From an uncultured Bacteroidia bacterium (GTDB taxonomy: Bacteria > Bacteroidota > Bacteroidia > Bacteroidales > UBA932): a DNA stretch of 64,000 bases. The translations under genes and the position numbers were made by a program. How positions within the stretch are numbered: position 1 is the stretch's first letter; each line of letters opens with the position of its first letter. Shown here one piece after another: positions 44,913-53,988 of the stretch. The stretch lies in assembly GCA_902801885.1 (NCBI GenBank), contig CADCJX010000006.1, positions 62,001 to 126,000 of the forward strand. The letters run 5' to 3'. The notes under the pieces were generated by a model that was not told the origin of the DNA, did not search any database, and worked only from the letters and a program-made list of their open reading frames with translations.

Positions 44913-47699
44913 ATGGCAAAGGACGATCAGTGGGAAGATATTCAGGATCAGGAGAACGAGAACGAGGAAGAAGTTTCCGAGTCGGAAGAGGCGACAGCCC
45001 CTTCGACAGGGAAGTATGACAAGCTCCTCAGTTCCGACAGTAGGAAGTTCAAGCTGTCGGGAATGTTCAAGGACTGGTTCCTTGACTATTCTTCCTATGT
45101 GATTCTCCAGAGGGCGGTCCCGCACATCGTGGACGGTCTCAAGCCTGTGCAGAGGCGAGTCCTGCATGCAATGTACAAGATGGACGACGGCAGCTACACC
45201 AAGGTGGCGAACATCGTCGGCCAGGCCATGCAGTATCACCCCCACGGCGATGCATCCATCCTTGGAGCCCTCGTCCAACTCGGCCAGAAGGGCCTTCTGG
45301 TGGACTGTCAGGGTAACTGGGGTAATATTCTTACAGGTGACAGCAATGCGGCACCGAGGTACATCGAAGCCCGTCTCAGCAAATTCGCCAAGGAAGTTGT
45401 ATTCGATCCGAAGATCACCCATTGGATGACATCCTACGACGGACGCAATCAGGAACCGACCGAGCTTCCAGTCCGCTTCCCTCTCCTGCTCGCACAAGGA
45501 ACCGAGGGTATCGCCGTCGGAATGGCGTCCAAGATCCTTCCGCACAACTTCAACGAACTGCTTGACGCCTCTGTCAGCATCCTCGAGGGAAAGGATTTCA
45601 CAATCTATCCGGACTTCCCTACCGGTGGCAGCGCCGACTGCAGCAACTACAAGGACGGGGCCCGTGGAGGAAGCGTTAAGGTCCGTGCCAAGATCGAAAA
45701 GATCGACAAGAACACCATAGCCATAACCGAGATACCTTACGGAAAGACTTCCGAAATCATCAAGGACTCAATCATCAAGGCCAAGGACAAGGGCAAGATA
45801 AAGATCAAGAAGATCGAGGACATGACGACCGACAAGGTGGAGATTATCATCCACCTTCCGAACGACGTGTCGCCCGACAAGACCATAGATGCCCTTTACG
45901 CTTTCACCGACTGCGAGTGCAACATCGCGCCCAACGCCTGCGTGATCGTGGACAGCAAGCCCCAGTTCCTCTCGGTCAAGGACATCCTGATCTACGACAC
46001 CAATCACACCAGAGACCTTCTTGAATGGCAGCTCAGGATCCGTCTTGACGAGTTGGAGGACGAGTGGCACTATGACTCCCTCGAAAGGATATTCTTCGAG
46101 AACCGGGTCTACAAGATACTGGAACAGGACCAGAAGAGCTGGGAGCAGCAGCTTGAAGATGTCTTCGCCGAGATGAAGAACTACCAGGATCTCCTACGCA
46201 GGGAAATCGTAATGGATGACATCCACAAACTGGTTGAAAAGCCTGTCCGCAAGATCTCCAAGTTCGACACGAAGGCCATGGACGAGAAAATCTCCTCGAT
46301 CGAAGCCGAGATGGAGGAGGTCCGGAACAACATAGAACACATTACCGAATATACCATAGCGTGGTTCAAGGGCCTGAAGGCCAAGTACGGGAAACCGTTC
46401 AAGCGCCTGACAGAGATTTCAGCCTTCGAGACCATAGCAGTCACCAAGGTCGTGAGCAACAACGCCAAGCTCTACGCCAACTACGAGGAAGGCTTCGTCG
46501 GCCTCAACATGAAGAAGGATGACAATGGAGTCTTCGTCAGTGACTGTTCTGACCTCTCTGAGATCCTTGTGATTGCCAAGGACGGGAAGTATCGCATCAC
46601 CAAGGTCACGGACAAAGCCTTTTTCTGGAAAGACCTTCTCTATGTGGGTGTGTTCAACCGCGGTGATGAGAGAACCATCTACAACGTTATCTACCGCGAC
46701 GGAAAGACATCAGTCTCCTACGCCAAGAGGTTTGCCATTACAAGCGTCACCAGGGACAAGGACTACGACATCACTTCCGGGAAGGAAGGATCCAAGATCC
46801 TCTGGTTCACTGTCAACAACAATGGCGAGGCAGAGACGGTCAGGGTCTATCTGCGTCCCCGTCCAAAGCTGAAGAAAACCCAGATGGAATACGATTTTTC
46901 GACCCTGGCAATCAAGGGAAAGACTTCCAGGGGCAACCTGGTCTCGAAATTCGCTATTTCAAAGATACAGTTGAAGAGCAAGGGTGTCTCCACCATCGGT
47001 GGAAAAGACATCTGGTTCGATGCAGACATCCAGAAACTCAACGATGAGCAGAGGGGTATGTATCTCGGCGAATTCGGTCCCGAGGACAAGGTCCTGGCCA
47101 TCTTCAAGGACGGTACTTTCTACACCACCTCCTTCGATGTCTCGAACCGCTACCAGGGCGAAGTCCTGAGGATTGAGAAGTTCGATCCTTCGAAGACCTA
47201 CACTGCGCTCTACTGGGATGCTGCAGCCAAGGCTTTCTATGTAAAGAGGTTCAGTTTCGTCCTGAGCGACAACACACCTCAATCCTTCATCGCACCCGGA
47301 GCCAAATCATACCTTGTCGACATCACGGACGACAGGCATCCGCAGTTCCAAGTGATCTTCGGCAAGAAGTACGAGCACCGCGATCCTGAGAACGTCGATG
47401 CGGAGGAATATATCGCCAAGAAGGGTTACACGGCTAAAGGGAAGAAGTGCCACCAGTACGACCTCAAGAAGGTCCGCTTCATCGAGCCGCTTGACAAGCC
47501 GGATGATGATGCGGCTGAGTATGGCCTGAGCCCGGAGGCGGCTCCGACTGACGAGGCCGTTCCCGAGGAGCCGATCGACATCATGCAGGAGAACCCCGAT
47601 GTCATCCTGAACGAAGTGAAGGATCTAAGCGCGAATAAGCTCCCCGACATCGACAACCTTCCTGAGGAGGGTGATTTCTTCGAACCTACCCTGTTCTAG
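44913..47699 (+). CDS. parC: DNA topoisomerase IV subunit A (ParC/GyrA family)
   Basis: Breaks and passes DNA duplexes to decatenate chromosomes. The 928-residue protein has the GyrA/ParC N-terminal core: VILQRAVPHIVDGLKPVQRRVL, MQYHPHGDASI and AAPRYIEARLS with the catalytic Tyr near residue 150. The C-terminal part holds beta-propeller repeats and an acidic tail. Near residue 896 the tail contains VILNEVKDLS encoded by a dispersed repeat. The sequence is of the Bacteroidota ParC type rather than a GyrA. The N-terminal 40 residues are acidic. aroK follows 4 nt after the stop. Confidence 0.92.
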   Translation: MAKDDQWEDIQDQENENEEEVSESEEATAPSTGKYDKLLSSDSRKFKLSGMFKDWFLDYSSYVILQRAVPHIVDGLKPVQRRVLHAMYKMDDGSYTKVANIVGQAMQYHPHGDASILGALVQLGQKGLLVDCQGNWGNILTGDSNAAPRYIEARLSKFAKEVVFDPKITHWMTSYDGRNQEPTELPVRFPLLLAQGTEGIAVGMASKILPHNFNELLDASVSILEGKDFTIYPDFPTGGSADCSNYKDGARGGSVKVRAKIEKIDKNTIAITEIPYGKTSEIIKDSIIKAKDKGKIKIKKIEDMTTDKVEIIIHLPNDVSPDKTIDALYAFTDCECNIAPNACVIVDSKPQFLSVKDILIYDTNHTRDLLEWQLRIRLDELEDEWHYDSLERIFFENRVYKILEQDQKSWEQQLEDVFAEMKNYQDLLRREIVMDDIHKLVEKPVRKISKFDTKAMDEKISSIEAEMEEVRNNIEHITEYTIAWFKGLKAKYGKPFKRLTEISAFETIAVTKVVSNNAKLYANYEEGFVGLNMKKDDNGVFVSDCSDLSEILVIAKDGKYRITKVTDKAFFWKDLLYVGVFNRGDERTIYNVIYRDGKTSVSYAKRFAITSVTRDKDYDITSGKEGSKILWFTVNNNGEAETVRVYLRPRPKLKKTQMEYDFSTLAIKGKTSRGNLVSKFAISKIQLKSKGVSTIGGKDIWFDADIQKLNDEQRGMYLGEFGPEDKVLAIFKDGTFYTTSFDVSNRYQGEVLRIEKFDPSKTYTALYWDAAAKAFYVKRFSFVLSDNTPQSFIAPGAKSYLVDITDDRHPQFQVIFGKKYEHRDPENVDAEEYIAKKGYTAKGKKCHQYDLKKVRFIEPLDKPDDDAAEYGLSPEAAPTDEAVPEEPIDIMQENPDVILNEVKDLSANKLPDIDNLPEEGDFFEPTLF
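47601..47626 (+). repeat. GTCATCCTGA-type dispersed repeat inside parC
   Basis: GTCATCCTGA at 47601-47610 followed by ACGAAGTGAAGGATCT, in frame, encoding VILNEVKDL. It matches the common GTCATCCTGA...GAAGGATCT repeat half found in many genomes. Confidence 0.75.
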
Positions 47700-47703
47700 G
47701 AAT

Positions 47704-48231
47704 ATGGGCAGCATCTCCCTCATAGGCTTCATGGGAAGCGGGAAAAGCAGCGTGGGGAAGGAAATCTCCAAACTGCTTCCGGGCATGGAATTCATCGACC
47801 TGGACGACTACATCGAGGCCATGACGGGGATGAGCATTCCGGAGATATTCGAAAAGCAGGGAGAAGCCGCCTTCCGCGCAATGGAGCAGGAAGCCCTCGA
47901 GATCATATTCATGACAAACGAACTGACTGGCGAGGATTGCATTCTCTCCCTCGGAGGTGGGACTGTTACAACTGAAGCTTGCCGGCGCATGATCCGAAGG
48001 AACACTACATGCTTCTATCTCAAAGCCTCTGTCGACACTCTCGTGCATAACCTCGAAACCTGGCCAGGTGACAGGCCGATGCTCAAGACCGGCAAGGATC
48101 TGCGCTCAAGGGTCGAGGAGCTGATGGCTTCACGCTCCAAACTCTACGAGTCCACTGCCCACCACGTCATAGATGTCGACAGCAACGACTACACTGCAGC
48201 CGCCGTGGACATTGTAACTTCAATTGACTGA
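47704..48231 (+). CDS. aroK: shikimate kinase
   Basis: Phosphorylates shikimate at the 3-hydroxyl with ATP in aromatic amino acid synthesis. The 175-residue protein has Walker A GFMGSGKSSVG (residues 7-17), the shikimate-binding FIDLDDYIE and EALFR-like segment AAFRAMEQEAL, ILSLGGGTV and LID-like LKASVDTLVHNLETWPGDRPML with the Arg. The ATG at 47704 precedes MGSISLIGFMGSG directly; a longer frame upstream overlaps parC and is unlikely. aroE of the same pathway is 5 kb away. Confidence 0.95.
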   Translation: MGSISLIGFMGSGKSSVGKEISKLLPGMEFIDLDDYIEAMTGMSIPEIFEKQGEAAFRAMEQEALEIIFMTNELTGEDCILSLGGGTVTTEACRRMIRRNTTCFYLKASVDTLVHNLETWPGDRPMLKTGKDLRSRVEELMASRSKLYESTAHHVIDVDSNDYTAAAVDIVTSID

Positions 48232-48233
48232 AA

Positions 48234-49967
48234 CTAGATGAATTCCTCGCGCTCCTTGATGTCCTTGATACGGAGCTGGAGGGTTGAATTGCCCCGATAG
48301 TAGTTCTCCACTATCGAATAGCAGATGTCGAAAGGATTACCGGCCTTGATATAGTCATAGAATTCCGCCATATTGAAGGCTATCGCCGGAATCTGGTGGA
48401 AAGGCTGTTTCTCGTCTATAAGGTCCAGTTTCATATGGACTCCGCCAGCTCCGACCTTGCGGCCGTTTCCACCGTCCGAGACATTCTCAGTGAGGAAGAC
48501 AGGGTTGCTGTTGCCGGGCCCGAATGGCTGGAACTGCTTCAGCAGCCTGAAGAACTTGGGCGTGATCTGGCTGAACTCAAGCTTGGCGTCAATGTCAGTG
48601 ACGGGAGTCAGCATTTCGTCCGTGATCTTTTCCCCAATGAACTTGTCTATCCGCCTGACGAACTCCGCCAGGTTGGTTTCCTTCATCGTAAGCCCCGCGG
48701 CATAGACATGGCCTCCGAAGTTTTCCAAAAGGTCGGCGCAACTCTCGATAGCTTCATAGAGATCGAAGCCTGCGACACTTCTCGCGGAGCCGGTGATAAA
48801 ACCGTTGGATTTCGTAAGGACTATCGTAGGCTTGTAGAATGCCTCGACCAGGCGGGATGCCACGATTCCAACAACACCTTTGTTCCAGGTAGGGTTATAG
48901 ACGATGGTCGCTGCATCCGTAGAGAGTGCCGTGCCGTTCTTGACCATCTCCAGGGCTTCTTGGGTGATCTCACGGTCTATTCCCTTGCGCTCGTTGTTGT
49001 TGTCGTTGATCCTTTCGCCCACGATATTGGCAAAATGGTCATCTGCGGCAGTTAGCAACTCGACGGCAAGCCTGCCTGTCTCCATCCTGCCGGCCGCATT
49101 GATCCTAGGCCCGATCTTGAAGACAATATCGTCGATGGTCAGATGCCCGGGCTCAAGCTTCGAAAGGGTTGCCATCGCGAGGAGACCCTTGCGTGGATTC
49201 TCGTTCAGCTGTTTGAGACCGAAATGCGCCAGAACCCTGTTCTCGCCGGTCATGGACACGAGGTCGGCTGCAATGCTCACGACCAGGAGGTCAAGGAGGG
49301 GGATAAGCGTCTCGAAAGGAATTCCGTATTTCTGGGAATATGCCTGGACAAGCTTGAAACCGACTCCACAACCTGAAAGGTCATCAAAAGGATAACTGTC
49401 ATCTTCCCTCTTCGGATCCAGAACAGCCACTGCTGCAGGAAGGGTGTCTTCCGGAAGATGGTGGTCGCAGATAATCACATCTATCCCCTTGGTACGGGCA
49501 TATTCAACCTTTTCGTTGGCCTTGATGCCACAGTCCAAGGTGATGATCAACCCGAAACCGCCGTCGCTGGCCCAGTCTATTCCCTTGTAGGAAAGGCCGT
49601 AGCCCTCGTCGTAGCGGTCCGGAATGTAGAAATCGACTTTCTGGGAGTATCTCCTGAGGAAAGAATAAACCAACGACACGGCCGTGGTACCGTCCACGTC
49701 GTAGTCGCCGTATACGAGTATCTTTTCCTCTGATGTAATCGCCCTTCGAACACGTTCCACGGCAGCATCCATGTCTTTCATCAAGAAGGGATCGTGGAGG
49801 TCGTCAAGGCTGGGACGGAAGAAGGAGCGGGCCTGCTCGAAGGTCTCAACACCCCTCTTGACAAGCAGTTCCGAAAGGACACGGTCAATACCGAGCTCGG
49901 CGGAAAGCCTTCCCACCTTCTCCGGATCGGCCGGATCCTTGATTATCCATTTGCGCTCTTTCGCCAT
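48234..49967 (-). CDS. recJ: single-stranded-DNA-specific exonuclease RecJ
   Basis: A 5'-3' exonuclease acting in recombination and repair. The 577-residue protein has the DHH phosphoesterase motifs YGDYDVDGTTAVSL (motif I), IITLDCG, ICDHHLPE (DHH) and DPKREDD, then the DHHA1 region ending FGGHVYAAGLTMKE and an OB-fold domain. The start MAKERKWIIKDP is preferred to one 9 nt earlier. A TATCTTTG -7 box lies 6 nt before the ATG. Confidence 0.96.
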   Translation of the reverse strand: MAKERKWIIKDPADPEKVGRLSAELGIDRVLSELLVKRGVETFEQARSFFRPSLDDLHDPFLMKDMDAAVERVRRAITSEEKILVYGDYDVDGTTAVSLVYSFLRRYSQKVDFYIPDRYDEGYGLSYKGIDWASDGGFGLIITLDCGIKANEKVEYARTKGIDVIICDHHLPEDTLPAAVAVLDPKREDDSYPFDDLSGCGVGFKLVQAYSQKYGIPFETLIPLLDLLVVSIAADLVSMTGENRVLAHFGLKQLNENPRKGLLAMATLSKLEPGHLTIDDIVFKIGPRINAAGRMETGRLAVELLTAADDHFANIVGERINDNNNERKGIDREITQEALEMVKNGTALSTDAATIVYNPTWNKGVVGIVASRLVEAFYKPTIVLTKSNGFITGSARSVAGFDLYEAIESCADLLENFGGHVYAAGLTMKETNLAEFVRRIDKFIGEKITDEMLTPVTDIDAKLEFSQITPKFFRLLKQFQPFGPGNSNPVFLTENVSDGGNGRKVGAGGVHMKLDLIDEKQPFHQIPAIAFNMAEFYDYIKAGNPFDICYSIVENYYRGNSTLQLRIKDIKEREEFI

Positions 49968-49973
49968 ATTACA

Positions 49974-49981
49974 CAAAGATA
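49974..49981 (-). promoter_or_regulatory. -7 box of recJ
   Basis: On the minus strand this reads TATCTTTG (TAnnTTTG), ending 6 nt before the ATG, with ATTG at the -33 spacing of 20 nt (one base off TTTG). The transcript would be nearly leaderless. Confidence 0.45.
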
Positions 49982-50004
49982 ATCATTCTAAACAAGAATA
50001 ACAA

Positions 50005-50036
50005 TTTCAGTTTCTTGATTAAAAGTCGTATTTTTG
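50005..50036 (+). promoter_or_regulatory. promoter of lysS
   Basis: TTTC at 50005-50008 (one base off TTTG), 20-nt spacer, TATTTTTG at 50029-50036. The leader from here to the lysS ATG is about 60 nt and contains a half repeat unit. Confidence 0.6.
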
Positions 50037-50054
50037 TAAGTTCAGGTTGGTTAC

Positions 50055-50070
50055 AATGTCATTCTGAACG
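50055..50070 (+). repeat. partial GTCATTCTGA repeat in lysS leader
   Basis: ATGTCATTCTGAACG matches the left half of the GTCATTCTGAACGAAGTGAAGAATCT-type repeat; the right half is not present. It is short enough that chance resemblance is possible. Confidence 0.4.
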
Positions 50071-50102
50071 TAATTAAGCTTGATTAAAAACTATAACTAG
50101 AT

Positions 50103-51635
50103 ATGGCAAACATTGAGTTGAGCGAGCAGGAGGTCATCCGCAGGGAGTCTCTTGCAAAATTGAGGGAATTGGGCATTAATCCTTATCCGGCACCGCTTTA
50201 TCCGGTCAACGCCACCGCGAAGGAGATCGAGACCGGCTATGATCCCGAGAAGGGTAATTTCCAGGAAGTCTGCCTGGCGGGAAGGATAATGTCCCGCAGG
50301 ATCATGGGTGCTGCTTCCTTCGGAGAGCTCCAGGATTCGACTGGCAGGATCCAGGTCTACGTCAAGCGTGACGAGATCTGCCCAGGAGAGGACAAGACCA
50401 TGTACAACACAGTCTGGAAGAAACTCCTGGACATCGGCGACATCGTCGGAGTCAAGGGCTTCGCCTTCATCACCCAGACCGGCCAGCTCAGTGTCCATGT
50501 GAAGGAACTCACCGTCCTCAGCAAGTCCCTCAGGGTGCTTCCGATCGTCAAGACCGATGCTGAAGGAAAAGTCTACGACGGTTTCTCCGATCCCGAACTC
50601 CGCTACCGCCAGAGGTACGTGGACCTCATCGTCAATCCCCAGGTCAAGGATGTATTCATCCAGAGGGCCCAGATCATAGCCACTATGAGGGAGTATTTCA
50701 ACAAGGCCGGCTGCCTCGAGGTCGAAACCCCTATCCTCCAGTCCATCCCCGGAGGAGCCACGGCCCGTCCGTTCATCACCCACCACAATGCCCTGGACAT
50801 CGACCTCTACATGAGGATCGCCAACGAGCTCTATCTCAAGAGACTCATCGTCGGAGGCTACAGCGGAGTCTATGAGTTCGCCAAGGACTTCCGCAACGAG
50901 GGCATGGACAAGACCCACAACCCTGAGTTCACCTGCATGGAGATCTACGTTGCCTACAAGGACTACATCTGGATGATGGAATTCGTCGAGAAGATGCTCG
51001 AGAAGATCGCCCTCAAGCTCCACGGCACCACAAAGGTGAAGATCGGGGAGAACGAGATCGATTTCAAGGCCGGTTACCGCCGCCTCCCGATTCTCGACGC
51101 CATCAAGGAATATGCAGGGGTCGACCTTGCCGGAATGGGCGTGGACGAACTCCGCGATACCTGCAAGAAGCTCAATGTCGAGTTCGAACCTTCGATGGGC
51201 GAAGGGAAACTGATCGACGCGATCTTCGGAGCTTACTGCGAGGACCATCTTATCGAGCCTACCTTCATCACCGACTACCCTGTCGCGATGTCCCCGCTCA
51301 CCAAGAGGCACCGCAACAACCCCAACCTTACCGAGCGTTTCGAGCTGTTCGTCTGCGGGAAGGAACTTGCGAATGCCTATTCAGAGCTCAACGACCCGAT
51401 CGACCAGCTGGAGAGGTTCGAGGAGCAGGCAGCCCTCAAGAGTCACGGCGACGACGAGGCCATGTTCATCGACTACGACTTCGTTCGTGCCCTTGAATAC
51501 GGAATGCCTCCGACCTCCGGCCTCGGGATGGGAATTGACCGGCTGACCATGTTCATGACCGGCCAGACCACCATCCAGGATGTCCTCTTCTTCCCCCAGA
51601 TGCGTCCCGAGAAGGCCCTGAAGAAAGAAGAATAA
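50103..51635 (+). CDS. lysS: lysyl-tRNA synthetase, class II
   Basis: Charges tRNA-Lys. The 510-residue protein has an N-terminal OB-fold anticodon-binding domain (about residues 60-160) and a class II core: motif 1 near 190 ([19 protein letters not shown]), motif 2 [18 protein letters not shown] (near 261), and motif 3 [12 protein letters not shown] (near 473). The start is at ATG 50103, with a promoter box 66 nt upstream. The ORF6N gene begins 12 nt after the stop. Confidence 0.97.
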   Translation: MANIELSEQEVIRRESLAKLRELGINPYPAPLYPVNATAKEIETGYDPEKGNFQEVCLAGRIMSRRIMGAASFGELQDSTGRIQVYVKRDEICPGEDKTMYNTVWKKLLDIGDIVGVKGFAFITQTGQLSVHVKELTVLSKSLRVLPIVKTDAEGKVYDGFSDPELRYRQRYVDLIVNPQVKDVFIQRAQIIATMREYFNKAGCLEVETPILQSIPGGATARPFITHHNALDIDLYMRIANELYLKRLIVGGYSGVYEFAKDFRNEGMDKTHNPEFTCMEIYVAYKDYIWMMEFVEKMLEKIALKLHGTTKVKIGENEIDFKAGYRRLPILDAIKEYAGVDLAGMGVDELRDTCKKLNVEFEPSMGEGKLIDAIFGAYCEDHLIEPTFITDYPVAMSPLTKRHRNNPNLTERFELFVCGKELANAYSELNDPIDQLERFEEQAALKSHGDDEAMFIDYDFVRALEYGMPPTSGLGMGIDRLTMFMTGQTTIQDVLFFPQMRPEKALKKEE

Positions 51636-51647
51636 ATATTCACTGCT

Positions 51648-52121
51648 ATGGAACCTGAACTGAAAACTTCTGAAGAACTTGAAATTGTCAAGGCCAAAAT
51701 ATATGACATTGATGGAGAGAAAGTCATCTTTGATTTTGATCTTGCAAGATTGTATGGAATTGAGACAAAAGTCTTGAACCAGGCCGTAAAAAGGAACCTG
51801 ACAAGATTCCCGGCTGACTTCATGATTTATGTTGATAACCAAAGACTTAACAACTTGAAGTCACATTTTGTGACTTCAAGTTGGGGTGGTAGCCGTAAAG
51901 GAGCTTATGCATTTACCGAACACGGGGTTGCGATGCTGAGCAGCGTACTTAGATCTCCGGTTGCAGTTCAGATCAATATTATGATCATGAGAGATCAGAA
52001 TGATATCAATGAGAATACTCGATTCAGATTGGACATGATTGAGAGGGCTTTAGCTGAATTGCAGCCTAAGGATAACGACAGATCAAGAAAAATAGGTTTC
52101 AAGCAAAACGCTGATGTATGA
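51648..52121 (+). CDS. ORF6N domain-containing protein
   Basis: A 157-residue protein with an ORF6N domain at about residues 14-105: [72 protein letters not shown]6N is found in phage and mobile-element antirepressor-like proteins (family knowledge). The DNA is clearly richer in A and T than lysS and the methyltransferase around it, which suggests acquisition. Its last 8 nt overlap the start of the methyltransferase gene. No phage genes are next to it. The role is unknown. Confidence 0.85.
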   Translation: MEPELKTSEELEIVKAKIYDIDGEKVIFDFDLARLYGIETKVLNQAVKRNLTRFPADFMIYVDNQRLNNLKSHFVTSSWGGSRKGAYAFTEHGVAMLSSVLRSPVAVQINIMIMRDQNDINENTRFRLDMIERALAELQPKDNDRSRKIGFKQNADV

Positions 52122-52968
52122 CGAGCTCATAACATCGGGTCAGAACCCGAAGATCAAAGAGCTGCTGGCGCTTCAGGAGAAATCCCGGGAGAGGCGCCGG
52201 CAAGGGCTTTTTGTGGTCGAAGGCCGCCGCGAGTTGGAGCACTGCCTCGACGCCGGCTTCACCCCCGACACCATATTCATCTGCCCGGAGATTTTTTCTT
52301 GTCATCCTGAAGCCCGCCCTGAGCTTGTCGAAGGGCGAAGCGAAGGATCTTATCCGTTCGGAGACCGATGCAAGACATTCCATGTCAGCCCTGAAGTGTA
52401 CGAGAAGATTGCCTACAGGGGCGGCACGGAAGGGATCATTGCCGAGATGAGGTACAAGGAAAGGAAGCTGGAGGACATCAAACTGAGCGAAAACCCTCTG
52501 GTGATCGTCCTTGAGAGCGTCGAGAAACCCGGCAACCTCGGAGCCGTCCTACGAAGTGCAGATGCAGCAGGAGCCGACGCAGTTATTATCTGCGACCCCC
52601 TGACCGACCTCTACAACCCCAACCTCATCCGCGCCAGCATCGGAGCCATATTCTCCCGCCAGGTTGCCGCCGCATCTTCGGAAGAGACCATCGAATGGCT
52701 GAAAGGGCACGGTCTCCAGATCCTTACAGCCCAACTCCAGGACTCCTCGCTCTACTACGACACCCCCATGACCGGCCCCACCGCAATCGTCATGGGCACA
52801 GAATCAACCGGTCTGACCGACATCTGGCGCAAGGCCGCCGATAAGCACATACGCATCCCGATGCTCGGAGCACTCGACTCCCTCAACGTCTCCGTCTCCG
52901 CAGCCATCCTCCTCTTCGAAGCCGTCCGCCAGCGCAGCGGGTGTTTTACGGAAGTACCTGGGTTATAG
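52114..52968 (+). CDS. TrmH/SpoU-family RNA methyltransferase
   Basis: A 284-residue SPOUT methyltransferase with an N-terminal substrate-binding domain ([30 protein letters not shown]) and the trefoil-knot domain with motif 1 [23 protein letters not shown], motif 2 [11 protein letters not shown] and motif 3 [23 protein letters not shown]. It probably 2'-O-methylates rRNA or tRNA. Residues about 63-79 ([17 protein letters not shown]) are encoded by a dispersed repeat, and the last nine residues lie inside the left arm of palindromic repeat copy B. Confidence 0.9.
   Translation: MYDELITSGQNPKIKELLALQEKSRERRRQGLFVVEGRRELEHCLDAGFTPDTIFICPEIFSCHPEARPELVEGRSEGSYPFGDRCKTFHVSPEVYEKIAYRGGTEGIIAEMRYKERKLEDIKLSENPLVIVLESVEKPGNLGAVLRSADAAGADAVIICDPLTDLYNPNLIRASIGAIFSRQVAAASSEETIEWLKGHGLQILTAQLQDSSLYYDTPMTGPTAIVMGTESTGLTDIWRKAADKHIRIPMLGALDSLNVSVSAAILLFEAVRQRSGCFTEVPGL
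52301..52350 (+). repeat. GTCATCCTGA-type dispersed repeat inside methyltransferase gene
   Basis: Starts GTCATCCTGA at 52301 and ends GAAGGATCT at 52350, with the inner block GAGCTTGTCGAAGGGCGAAG. It is 50 nt, in frame, and encodes the well-known [21 protein letters not shown] peptide. Confidence 0.85.
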
Positions 52969-53049
52969 CAAGTTAGGCAAAACGCATAGACAATTAGTCT
53001 ACACGTTTTTTATAAATAGTTAATAATAAACAAGTTAAGAAAAACGCTC
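52938..53049. repeat. palindromic repeat, copy B
   Basis: Core AAAACGCATAGAC-AATTA-GTCTACACGTTTT near 52977-53010. The right arm holds TAAATAGTTAATAATAAA, ACAAGTTAAG and AAAACGC, ending 3 nt before the aroE ATG. The left arm enters the last codons of the methyltransferase gene. Confidence 0.7.
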
Positions 53050-53988
53050 ATGGGGAGATTCGGCCTTATCGGGGACCCGATAGCGACATCGAAGAGTCCG
53101 CTTCTGTTCGAGGCGGCGTACAAGGAGCAGGAACAGCCTGACGGCTCACCGTACAAATACGACCTCATAGAAGGGGCCGATTTCGAGGCTTCCTTCAAAA
53201 AGTTCGAGGAGGAATATTCAGCAATTAATGTGACTGCACCTTTCAAGGAGCTGGCCTACGCCAAGGTTGAGGAACTGGCAGAACTGGGCAAAGGCGTGAT
53301 TACCGGGCCGGTTGCCAGGATCGGAGCCACCAACCTTCTCGTGAAGACCTCCGAGGGCATCGCTGCCCACAACTCTGATTTCACAGGAATCGTCGCCGCC
53401 ATTGCGGAAGCATATTACCCGGGAATAGTCGAGGAGTTCATACATGAATATGCTGAGCGCTTCTTCATCAAGCTGCATCAGTTCTTCCTGATGAGCCTCA
53501 GCAGAAGGTTCTACCAGCAGCCCCAGGCCATCATCGTTGGCTGCGGAGGAGCTGGCAGGGCTGCAGCTGTGGCTGCAGCTGAGATGGGATTCGGCACCGT
53601 GCTGATGAACCGGACCCTCGAAAAGGCGCAGGCGATAGCACAGGCGATGCCAGAATACGAGTTTTTCCCTGATCCGATCAAGGACTTCAAGGAAGCCGTC
53701 AAGGAATGCGACCTGATCATCTACACCCTTCCCGTGGCATTGCCGGAAATCGAGGAGTTCTCCGCAGACGATTTCGCCAAGAAGGGAGCCTGCGACGAAA
53801 AGGTGATAATGGAGGCCAATTACAAGAATCCCTCATTCGACGAGATCGCAAGGGCCAAGATCGCTGCTGCCGAAGGAATATACATTCCCGGCGACAGGTG
53901 GCTCCTGTACCAGGCCCTCACCGGCTACCACTTCATGACCGGCCTCACCCCCGACCTCAAAGCCATGGAGGCCGCGCTCCTGGGCTAG
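53050..53988 (+). CDS. aroE: shikimate dehydrogenase with linker insertion
   Basis: Reduces 3-dehydroshikimate to shikimate with NADPH. The 312-residue protein has GLIGDPIATSKSPLLFE (substrate-binding SxS), NVTAPFKELAY (catalytic Lys), GATNLL, HNSDFTG (Asp) and the NADP-binding IIVGCGGAGRAA. It is about 40 residues longer than E. coli AroE because of an insertion at about 125-155 (EEFIHEYAERFFIKLHQFFL) between the two domains. The ATG at 53050 comes directly after palindromic repeat copy B. Its 3' end overlaps the convergent HTH gene by 4 bp. Confidence 0.9.
   Translation: MGRFGLIGDPIATSKSPLLFEAAYKEQEQPDGSPYKYDLIEGADFEASFKKFEEEYSAINVTAPFKELAYAKVEELAELGKGVITGPVARIGATNLLVKTSEGIAAHNSDFTGIVAAIAEAYYPGIVEEFIHEYAERFFIKLHQFFLMSLSRRFYQQPQAIIVGCGGAGRAAAVAAAEMGFGTVLMNRTLEKAQAIAQAMPEYEFFPDPIKDFKEAVKECDLIIYTLPVALPEIEEFSADDFAKKGACDEKVIMEANYKNPSFDEIARAKIAAAEGIYIPGDRWLLYQALTGYHFMTGLTPDLKAMEAALLG

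Noticed and set aside
50097..51311. 404-codon open frame opposite lysS
   Set aside because: Antisense to an essential synthetase with all motifs present; no evidence for a second gene.
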